Assembly (NCBI GenBank): GCA_024643945.1
Contig: JAHELX010000009.1
Coordinates: forward strand, 1-20,105
Source: Anaerolineales bacterium
GTDB taxonomy: Bacteria > Chloroflexota > Anaerolineae > 4572-78 > NAK82
Direction of reading: 5' to 3'
DNA length: 20,105 bases
Each line of letters starts with the position of its first letter. The first letter of the stretch is position 1. Below, one piece after another: positions 14,069-20,105 of the stretch. The translations under genes and the position numbers were made by a program. The notes under the pieces were generated by a model that did no database searches, was not told the origin of the DNA, and saw only the letters and a program-made list of their open reading frames with translations.

Positions 14069-15241
14069 TCATTGCCCTTGATAGAGTTGGATGTTACGCT
14101 CGTGTTCTTCCAACGTCTCAGCGAAGACGTGTGATCCATCGCCACGCGCCACAAAGAAGAGGTAGGGGGTCTGCGCTGGCTGTAACACCGCCAGAATCGA
14201 GTCGGCGCCCGGGCTGCAAATTGGACCGGGCGGGAGACCGGGGTAGAGGTAAGTGTTGTAGGGAGAGTTCACATTCTCGTACTCTTCGAGGGTGACGGGT
14301 GTCTTCCACCACTGGCCCGTTTCGGGCTGGTAGCCCATCGCATATTGAACGGTGGGATCGGCCTGCAAATACATGCCTTCTTGGAGGCGATTAAGATATA
14401 CGCTGGCAATGGTCGGACGTTCTTCTGGCACCACCGCCTCGCGTTCAACGATAGAAGCTACTGTCAACACTTCATAAAAGGTGAGTTCCTGGGCCGAGCC
14501 CATCCCCTCCCACCCAATGGGAAGCCGCCCCTGCATATTGTCCAGCATCCGGGTCAGCAGATCTTGGGGAGTGGCCTGGGCCGGCAGGCGATAAGTGTCG
14601 GGGAAGAGATACCCCTCAAAGCCGGCGCCAGCCGGGCGGTCGGCCAGCAGTGGGTGGTCAATCGTCACCCCCTGCCGCACTGCCGCCAGGAAGACGCTGC
14701 CGTCCATGATATTCTGAGCTGTGAGGAGGTCGGCCACCTGTTCCGCACGCCAGCCTTCGGGGATGGTGATCGTCACTTCTTGTAAGCGGCTGTGCTGTAA
14801 CGCTTCTGCAATTTCGCGCATTGTCATGTTGCGCCGCAGTTGATACTCGCCTGCCTCCAGCGATGCATCGAGGCCATTATATTGGAGAAAACGACGGAAA
14901 AGGGTCGCATCAGTGATGAGACCCAGGTCTTGCAAGCGACCCGCAATGCTCACCGCCGTCTCGCCCCCCTCGACGACGAAGGTCATGGGCGAAGGATTGT
15001 CGCTGGCAGGGGTGTTTATCTCGTCGGCACGCGATTGCAGATACAGCCCCAGCACCCAATCTTCTGCCCCCTGGGGCTCACGAGCGGATGGTACGTCGTT
15101 AAGGGCAATGGTCGTGCCTCCCTGTCCCTGGGTTCGGACATACCAAATGCCTCCGCCTACAATGACGACCATCGCCGCCAGCGCGGTCAGGAAGACGAGG
15201 AATCGAAAAACGAAACGCAATACTCTCAGCAAAGTGTACAT
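14069..15241 (-). CDS. mltG: Endolytic murein transglycosylase MltG (YceG-like)
   Basis: The 390-residue protein has an N-terminal membrane segment (about 7-32), an extracytoplasmic LysM-like part (FVVEGGETAVSIAGRLQDLGLI) and the YceG catalytic domain with GYLFPDTYRLP, VASIVEREA (probable catalytic Glu266, corresponding to the VE of the family motif), SVYLNRLQEGMYLQADPTVQYA and NSPYNTYLYPGLPPGPI. MltG cuts nascent glycan strands at the membrane and so sets strand length. A TTG seven codons upstream is possible, but AGGAAGGTGG directly before the ATG at 15241 fixes the start. It lies 66 bases downstream of ruvX, a pairing common in bacteria. Confidence 0.96.
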   Translation of the reverse strand: MYTLLRVLRFVFRFLVFLTALAAMVVIVGGGIWYVRTQGQGGTTIALNDVPSAREPQGAEDWVLGLYLQSRADEINTPASDNPSPMTFVVEGGETAVSIAGRLQDLGLITDATLFRRFLQYNGLDASLEAGEYQLRRNMTMREIAEALQHSRLQEVTITIPEGWRAEQVADLLTAQNIMDGSVFLAAVRQGVTIDHPLLADRPAGAGFEGYLFPDTYRLPAQATPQDLLTRMLDNMQGRLPIGWEGMGSAQELTFYEVLTVASIVEREAVVPEERPTIASVYLNRLQEGMYLQADPTVQYAMGYQPETGQWWKTPVTLEEYENVNSPYNTYLYPGLPPGPICSPGADSILAVLQPAQTPYLFFVARGDGSHVFAETLEEHERNIQLYQGQ

Positions 15242-15307
15242 AGTCCACCTTCCTGTGGCCAATCAGCACAGCTTCTATCTCTGGCCTTCAACCTTCGATC
15301 TCCGACC

Positions 15308-15754
15308 TCATCCCCGCTGGCTATCCAGATAATCCTGTAAGATAACGGCGGCAGCGGCGGCATCAATGGGCACCCGGCGCTTGCGGCCACTTTCGGTCAA
15401 CAGCGCATCGGCGGTAACGGTAGAATAGCGTTCGTCGTGCAATTCCACCGGGACATCTAACCTCTGGGCCAGTGCCTGGGCATAACGAGACACGCGGCGT
15501 GCCTGAGGCCCTACCTCTCCATTCAGCGACAGCGGCAATCCTACCACTACTCGCTCGGCTTCCAATTCGATCACCAGACGGGCCACCGTTTCAAAGTCCT
15601 CGGCTTTTGAGCGGCGGTGGATAACGGTATGGGGAGTGGCCAGCGTGCCAGTTGGGTCGCTGACCGCCACTCCAATCCGGCGCTCCCCCACGTCAAGCGC
15701 GATCACTCGACCTGGGGATCGGGAGCTAGGGGTTTGAGATTTGTCTCTGGACAT
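15308..15754 (-). CDS. ruvX: RuvX/YqgF-family Holliday-junction resolvase-like / pre-16S rRNA nuclease
   Basis: The 148-residue protein has the RNase H-like fold motifs of the family: ALDVGERRIGVAVSD, VVVGLPLSLNGEVGPQA, ELHDERYSTVTAD and DAAAAAVILQDYLD, giving the acidic active-site residues in order. YqgF proteins are required for 16S rRNA 5' end maturation, and resolvase activity has also been proposed. The frame is open for 24 more codons upstream, but that part overlaps the end of the preceding gene and has no family similarity. The ATG at 15754, 14 bases after that gene's stop, is chosen. The ribosome-binding site is poor, so translational coupling is likely. Confidence 0.95.
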   Translation of the reverse strand: MSRDKSQTPSSRSPGRVIALDVGERRIGVAVSDPTGTLATPHTVIHRRSKAEDFETVARLVIELEAERVVVGLPLSLNGEVGPQARRVSRYAQALAQRLDVPVELHDERYSTVTADALLTESGRKRRVPIDAAAAAVILQDYLDSQRG

Positions 15755-15768
15755 TAAAATCTGATACG

Positions 15769-17343
15769 TTATTCCCGGATATCTACTGCAATACGAAAGG
15801 GGAACCAAGGCAAACGTCCCAGCCAATCGGGTTCCACGACAACCATTGGTTCGCCTGACAGAGGGAGTCGCTGGCGCAGAAGTTGTCGCACTTCCTCGAT
15901 CGGCATACCTCGCACGTCACTGGCCACCTGGCGGCCGTCAATCTGTGCCACAGCGACCCCAGTGGCATGCATTTGAAAGCTGACTGCCCGGTTTTCTACC
16001 CCAACCACTTCGCCGGCTACGAACCCCAGGCTATGTGGGTCCAGTTGGTAGTTGGGAGGCACCTGCGTTTGCAATGCAGCCAGAGCCAGTTGGTTGGCGT
16101 TTTGCCCAGCGATGGCTGTACCACGTACTACGGCTCGCATCTCCAGTGTTAACTGCTCTGTCACCTCGCCGTCCAGGCTTGGGTCGTAGACAGAATCCAA
16201 CGGGATGACGATGAGCGACTCAGGGGGGATAAATTCCTGCTCGCCCAGGTCCTCCAATAAGCGGCTATACCCTTCCTGTTGAATCTGCTGCAAGACAATC
16301 GCCTGCAGGCGGTCCTTATCGGCACGGGTGACGACGCCAGCCGGGGTCATCGTACCACCGCTTGTCGGCTCCTCGTTTATGACGCTCACCTCGCGTGCCA
16401 GCACCTGGTCGGAGATGCGATTGATCTGGCCGGCAGCCACGTTGCCAATAGGCCCGGGGTCAACAGCAATCACTTGGGTTTGGGTGATGGCGTTAAAAGC
16501 CGCCGGGACGGTGGCAGTTTGCACTGTGAGAAAGCGCACTGTCGTGCCGCTGGACGTGCTGAGGGTGGTACTGGCCGGGACGGTGATTTCTACATTGGTC
16601 CGATTGGCAAATGTGACAGTTCCTTGTGCCTTGTCGGCTGGCATGTCCTGGGTGGTTGCTGGAGGGATGCTGCCTACGTTGCGTATCTCCACTTGAACCA
16701 GTCGCGCTGGGATGTCGAGAGCGGTGTAGTCAATGCGCTCGGCTTCTGGGTTGGCGCGAACGAGCAGGTCGGCATTGATAGGTTCGGTGGCTGGCGAAAG
16801 TTCTATACGCCCTTCAGGATAGATGAGCAGCACCCCTGCCCCCATCATGCCAGCCACCAACAGGACGAGAATGAGAAAACCCAGGGCACGCAGTGCTCTG
16901 GCATCCCGCCGCCTAGGTCGAGGCCGAAAGTGAGGCAGGCGTTTGGGACGAGATACGTCTTTTATCGGACGCTCTGGTAGGTCAATGCTCGCCGTTACCG
17001 TATCCTCTTCCGCCTCTGCTACTGGACGATGGGGTGCTGGCGGCTCGGCCTCCACTCCATCATCAGAGAGCCAATGCAAACGCTGCGCCCGCTCCACCGA
17101 GCCGAAGGTAACCAGATTAGCCTCGCGGCTCAATTCGATGATCTTGGGATCTTTGGTGACCAAGGCCACCTTGAGTGAATGATTACGCGCATGCCGGGCC
17201 AGCAGTTTTAGATTGACCAGGCTGCGCAATACAAAATTCTTGGGGGGTACCACCAACAAGACTCGGTCTGCCTGTGCCCACTCCAGCCGATCCCGTATAA
17301 CAGGGATGTCGTCATCAGCTTCCAGGTAGATGATTTGTTCCAT
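15769..17343 (-). CDS. Single-pass membrane protein of the 'baseplate J/gp47-like' family
   Basis: The 524-residue protein has three parts. The first is a cytoplasmic alpha/beta domain (1-90) with VLLVVPPKNFVLRSLVNLKLLARHA and VALVTKDPKIIELSREANL. A Pro/Arg-rich linker and one membrane helix (about 152-174) follow. The last is an extracytoplasmic beta-rich region with VTFANRTNVEITVPASTTLSTSSG, the segment that draws 'baseplate J' annotations. No phage genes surround it, so a tail function is unlikely. It starts 13 bases after the PilM/FtsA-like gene, mirroring a PilM-PilN arrangement in which the actin homologue binds the cytoplasmic part of a membrane partner. A role in envelope or pilus-like assembly is inference. 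The ribosome-binding site is weak. Confidence 0.75.
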   Translation of the reverse strand: MEQIIYLEADDDIPVIRDRLEWAQADRVLLVVPPKNFVLRSLVNLKLLARHARNHSLKVALVTKDPKIIELSREANLVTFGSVERAQRLHWLSDDGVEAEPPAPHRPVAEAEEDTVTASIDLPERPIKDVSRPKRLPHFRPRPRRRDARALRALGFLILVLLVAGMMGAGVLLIYPEGRIELSPATEPINADLLVRANPEAERIDYTALDIPARLVQVEIRNVGSIPPATTQDMPADKAQGTVTFANRTNVEITVPASTTLSTSSGTTVRFLTVQTATVPAAFNAITQTQVIAVDPGPIGNVAAGQINRISDQVLAREVSVINEEPTSGGTMTPAGVVTRADKDRLQAIVLQQIQQEGYSRLLEDLGEQEFIPPESLIVIPLDSVYDPSLDGEVTEQLTLEMRAVVRGTAIAGQNANQLALAALQTQVPPNYQLDPHSLGFVAGEVVGVENRAVSFQMHATGVAVAQIDGRQVASDVRGMPIEEVRQLLRQRLPLSGEPMVVVEPDWLGRLPWFPFRIAVDIRE

Positions 17344-17356
17344 AGTTTAATACGTA

Positions 17357-18634
17357 TCACTCCAGACAGGTTGCTAGGCTTATTGCCGGAGCCAGCAAGT
17401 CACAGACGGGATGTGGAGGAACGTCGAGCAAGATTGGTCGGCCCGCTGCCCGGACACCGAGTCTCAAACCCAACGATTCAATCTCCAGCGACCGGCGAAA
17501 GTTGAGAGCCGGGATAGCCTCCAGTGAGATCAAAGCCCGTGGCAGGTCAGGGAGCAGACTTCCGCCGCCGGTGAGGTAAATGTGAGCCGGCAGCGAGTCA
17601 TCTTGATCGGGCAGCCTGGAATTCTTCACATCATAATCGGTGAGAACTGGGCGGCGGGCTACTTCATTCCCTGCCATTTGAAGCAATCCAGCGGCTAACG
17701 TCTCCAGCCAGGCTGTTGTTGGTGTGACCAGTGACCGGGCGACCAGATCTTCGTCCACTGTCGACAGGGCATGGTCAGTGTAGGCTCGCTTCAATGCCTC
17801 TGCTTCTTCCAGGGAACAACGGAAAGCCTCGCCGAGGCTTCGGGTAAAGAACTCTCCCCCTTGCGGCCACCAAAAAGTAGAAAGCAACGCATCGTGCTGA
17901 ATAAGGTTCAGACTCGTTCCCTGTTTCCCCACCTCGATAACAATTGCCTCCCGCTGGGGCACGATGCTCGCCAGCGATTGGGGAGTCGCCACTACATCGA
18001 CTAGCGCCAGTTCCAACCGTTCGGCAACCGCCTCGGTCGCTCTCAGGACTGATGGCCATACTGCCATCCCAAAGGCAGATAGCCAGAGTTCTCGCCCTTT
18101 CAGCCCAACCGGGTCGGTAACATGGTGACCGTCCACCGTGATAGCGCCTGGGGTAAGGGCCAGTGGCTTCCAGGTGACATTATCGTTGCCCATCAGTGGC
18201 AATCGCTCGCGCGCCAGCCGTTCCAGTCGCTCCCACGCCCCTTTTAATTCCCGCGCGGCAATGGGCACAGTCATATCAGGGCGAGTCTGCCGCACAGTAA
18301 AGCACTCGCCACGCGTGAGCCGGGCCGGAATACAAAACAGGGCTTCGTCGGGGACAACTTTGCCCTGGCCAGCCGCCTCAGTTTGATCCTCGGCAGCTAC
18401 TAGCGCTTCATCCGCAATGGCCGCCAGCGCAGCCACGTTGGCGCGCCCGCCGCTCAGGTCGCGCCCCTCCGCCGGGGCAAAACCGTACCCCAATGCCCTC
18501 ACGCCGCCCCTCTCCCGTCGTACCACCACCGTTTTCACAGTGTCGGTACCGAAGTCAACCAGGCTGAAGTATCGGGGCCTTACTTCGGTCGAACGGGACC
18601 GTAGATGGACTACCACGTCGAGCAGAGTTCGCAT
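17357..18634 (-). CDS. PilM/FtsA-like actin-fold ATPase
   Basis: The 425-residue protein shows the actin-like nucleotide fold. Phosphate-1 is FSLVDFGTDTVKTVVV (Asp27), phosphate-2 is AIVIEVGKQGTSLNLIQ, and the adenosine motif is IYLTGGGSLLPDLPRAL, with an SHS2-like insert between about 95 and 215. Sequence style resembles type IV pilus PilM and divergent FtsA, but no FtsA-type C-terminal amphipathic helix is obvious. It would bind ATP at the inner face of the membrane. The following gene encodes a single-pass membrane protein with a cytoplasmic domain, a likely partner. It heads the leftward operon. A TAAAAT -10-like box (18643-18648, minus strand) is so close to the ATG that the message would be nearly leaderless if used. 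Confidence 0.8.
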   Translation of the reverse strand: MRTLLDVVVHLRSRSTEVRPRYFSLVDFGTDTVKTVVVRRERGGVRALGYGFAPAEGRDLSGGRANVAALAAIADEALVAAEDQTEAAGQGKVVPDEALFCIPARLTRGECFTVRQTRPDMTVPIAARELKGAWERLERLARERLPLMGNDNVTWKPLALTPGAITVDGHHVTDPVGLKGRELWLSAFGMAVWPSVLRATEAVAERLELALVDVVATPQSLASIVPQREAIVIEVGKQGTSLNLIQHDALLSTFWWPQGGEFFTRSLGEAFRCSLEEAEALKRAYTDHALSTVDEDLVARSLVTPTTAWLETLAAGLLQMAGNEVARRPVLTDYDVKNSRLPDQDDSLPAHIYLTGGGSLLPDLPRALISLEAIPALNFRRSLEIESLGLRLGVRAAGRPILLDVPPHPVCDLLAPAISLATCLE

Positions 18635-18650
18635 TGCCCTTTATTTTACC

Positions 18651-18745
18651 CGCCTGAGGCGAATAAGCAAAAACATGGCCCCGGCGCAAGATCTGGGGCC
18701 AAGAATTTCAAAAGACACTGAAGCCCCTGCGAAAAGCAGGGGCTT
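18651..18745 (-). terminator. hairpin cluster after the lipoprotein gene
   Basis: Three stems stand in a row: AAGCCCCTGC/GCAGGGGCTT (18721-18730 with 18736-18745, perfect ten base pairs, loop GAAAA), GGCCCC/GGGGCC (18677-18682 with 18695-18700), and CGCC/GGCG (18651-18661). The first lies about 32 bases past the lipoprotein stop on the minus strand and is followed by CAGTGTCTTTT, so it is a good intrinsic-terminator candidate. The others lie in the leader or promoter zone of the PilM-like gene. Confidence 0.65.
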
Positions 18746-18776
18746 ATTGATGAGATGAGAAGGGGAGAGCCTTATC

Positions 18777-19907
18777 TTATGGCGCCCAATCGATGCTCTC
18801 CTCAAGCCAGCCAAATGAGTCTTGCACGTCGATCTGGACCTTCCCATCTATGGAGCCACCTAACGCAAAGAGAAGACGCTGATTTCCACCAGTGGAATTC
18901 ATAGCCCACATAGCCCACTCACCACTCCGATCAGAGACGAAGGCGATCATCTTGCCATCTGATAACCAGATGGGCAGTCCATCGTTGGCAGGATCAGTGG
19001 TCAACTGTTTTCGTCCCGTCCCGTCAATACCGACCATGTACACGTCCCAAGTTCCATTGCTCTGCGACATAAATACGATGGTCTTTCCGTCGGGGGAGAC
19101 GGCGGGATTGGTGTCGCTTAGATCCTGAGTGAGTTGCTGGGGAGAGCTCCCATCGAGGCCGCTCAGGATCAGGCCACAGTTAGTGCCCAAACATCCCTTG
19201 TAAACAAGGCTGTTGCCGTCAGGCGTCCAGGCGGGCGCCTCTCCCTGGATGGGATTAGCTTCACGGCGAAGCACCTCATACTCCAGGCCAACTGTGCGAT
19301 AGATAGCTGGCTTTTCGCCACCTTCTCGTGACTGGAAAAGAAAGGTTTGGTCATCGGGAGAAAAGGTAGGCCTGGCAGCTTCGAAGTAACTGTCGAAGCG
19401 CCATATGTCGCCACCCTCGACTCCCCGCTCGATGAGTCCCCGGTTATCAGCCTGCCACGAACGAAACGCAATGCGTTGGCCTGCAGAGTTGACCGTCGGC
19501 TGGCTAGCTTCTGCGACCACCATTTTGCGGTCGCTGCCATCAGGCTTGGCGGAGAAGATGTTATAAGTAGCAGCTTCCGCATCAAAGACGGGGAAGAAGA
19601 ACTGGCCCGCCAGCGCTGCAGCTTGAGGCTGCGGTTGAGTCGTTGGGGTGTCTGTTGGAGACGGAGCTGGCGTGTCGGTTGGCGATTCGGTTGGAGGTGG
19701 CGGCGTGTCGGTAGGAAGCGCCGTTGGAGGTGGTGGCGTGTCGGTAGGGGATTCAGTTGGAAGCGGTGTGGGCATAGGTAGTTCGGTTGGTTTGGCAGTC
19801 GGCGCTGGCGCCTTTGTCTCTACCTGCGGAGTCTGAGTTTTGATTCCGCAAGCAACCAGCAGGCTCACTAGTACTAACATGGTGAGTAGAAGTATTGTAC
19901 GTTTCAT
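18777..19907 (-). CDS. TolB-like beta-propeller lipoprotein
   Basis: The 376-residue protein begins with a lipoprotein signal peptide: MKR, a hydrophobic stretch, and lipobox LVAC with Cys20 as the lipid site. Residues about 24-95 are a Pro/Thr-rich tether with repeated PTDTPPPPT and ESPTDTP units. The rest is a TolB/PD40-type propeller with repeated strands such as AVSPDGKTIVFMS, WLSDGKMIAFVSDRSGEW and FSPDDQTFLFQS. It would sit on the outer face of the membrane. The tether probably spans wall or surface layers, as in many Chloroflexota surface proteins (inference). A near-perfect AAAGGAGGATCAC lies right before the ATG. A terminator-like hairpin follows, so it is likely a single-gene transcript. 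Confidence 0.9.
   Translation of the reverse strand: MKRTILLLTMLVLVSLLVACGIKTQTPQVETKAPAPTAKPTELPMPTPLPTESPTDTPPPPTALPTDTPPPPTESPTDTPAPSPTDTPTTQPQPQAAALAGQFFFPVFDAEAATYNIFSAKPDGSDRKMVVAEASQPTVNSAGQRIAFRSWQADNRGLIERGVEGGDIWRFDSYFEAARPTFSPDDQTFLFQSREGGEKPAIYRTVGLEYEVLRREANPIQGEAPAWTPDGNSLVYKGCLGTNCGLILSGLDGSSPQQLTQDLSDTNPAVSPDGKTIVFMSQSNGTWDVYMVGIDGTGRKQLTTDPANDGLPIWLSDGKMIAFVSDRSGEWAMWAMNSTGGNQRLLFALGGSIDGKVQIDVQDSFGWLEESIDWAP
19640..19780 (-). repeat. degenerate tandem repeats encoding the Pro/Thr tether
   Basis: Short units around GTGTCGGT(T/A)GG recur about every 33-36 bases, each encoding variants of PTDTPPPPT or PTESPTDTP in the lipoprotein. The repeats keep the reading frame and are the sort of tract that changes length by slippage. 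Confidence 0.7.
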
Positions 19908-20105
19908 TTGTGATCCTCCTTTTCAAAGGTCTTAGGCAAGGCATCTAAGGCTTTGCCCACTACTATCGCGGCTTTCAGTTCCTGACAAGTAATTTTGAGG
20001 GAAAGACCGACGGATTTCCTTCCTCTCATTATTACATCATAACATATTTCGAGAGCAGATGTGGTTACAGGTTGGTTACAGTTGGGGTAGTGGGCTGGCC
20101 CGAGG
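19908..20105 (-). promoter_or_regulatory. upstream region of the lipoprotein gene with an 11-bp tandem site
   Basis: On the minus strand a TATGAT -10 box (20036-20041) matches five of six consensus bases but lacks a recognisable -35. Two exact copies of CTGTAACCA, 11 bases apart (plus-strand TGGTTACAG at 20062-20070 and 20073-20081), lie at the -35 position and one helical turn further up, as expected for an activator. The leader would be about 120 bases and can form a GGCAA/TTGCC stem around 19934-19957. No gene is visible in this stretch. Confidence 0.4.

Noticed and set aside
16279..16980. 233-residue open frame on the plus strand
   Set aside because: It is antisense to the baseplate-J-like gene, shows no protein-family features and is explained by GC-rich codon structure of the real gene.
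15769..17343. Prophage remnant suggested by the baseplate-J-like similarity
   Set aside because: The protein has a cytoplasmic domain and a membrane helix, and all neighbours are cellular housekeeping or envelope genes with no phage genes around.

Overview
The window looks like chromosomal DNA from a member of the Chloroflexota, probably the Anaerolineae/Ardenticatenia side. This is inferred from gene content, not from a database search. The clues are a Thr/Pro-rich 'TPTP' linker in a PPIC foldase and in a TolB-like lipoprotein, a 'baseplate J-like' membrane protein paired with a PilM/FtsA-like actin homologue, an rpsF-ssb-rpsR cluster with no rplI after it, and moderately GC-rich DNA.

Left end (1-1560, minus strand). 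The first 12 codons of a leftward gene run off the edge. Next comes a 244-bp inverted-repeat element (122-365) that carries short GC-rich tandem repeats and no credible gene. A two-gene unit follows, a GNAT acetyltransferase and a HAD hydrolase, both transcribed leftward.

Centre-left (1717-5814, plus strand). This is a housekeeping block: the ATPase gene ychF, then rpsF-ssb-rpsR (S6, single-strand DNA-binding protein, zinc-type S18 with an unusual acidic N-terminal tail), then a membrane-anchored PPIC peptidyl-prolyl isomerase. Structured RNA segments precede rpsF, ssb and the foldase gene. A symmetric hairpin at 5829-5872 lies between this block and the convergent rel gene.

Centre and right (5874-19907, minus strand). 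In transcription order from the right: a TolB-like lipoprotein with its own promoter region and a terminator-like hairpin; a PilM/FtsA-like protein; a single-pass 'baseplate J-like' protein; ruvX; mltG; a fused alpha/beta hydrolase-acyl-CoA ligase; an RlmI-like RNA methyltransferase; and a metallo-beta-lactamase-fold hydrolase. The seven genes from the PilM-like gene to the MBL gene have short gaps (9-66 bp) and probably form one operon. After it come a PP2C-type phosphatase gene with its own sigma-70-like promoter and then a bifunctional (p)ppGpp synthetase/hydrolase gene.

Nothing here is an obvious new defence or mobile system. The most interesting items are the Rel enzyme that combines an intact HD hydrolase site with a RelA-type EFDD synthetase motif, the PilM-like/baseplate-J-like pair, the hydrolase-ligase fusion with an in-frame palindromic insertion, the acidic tail on S18, the inverted-repeat element at the left edge, and paired RNA-leader-like structures in the rpsF-ssb region.
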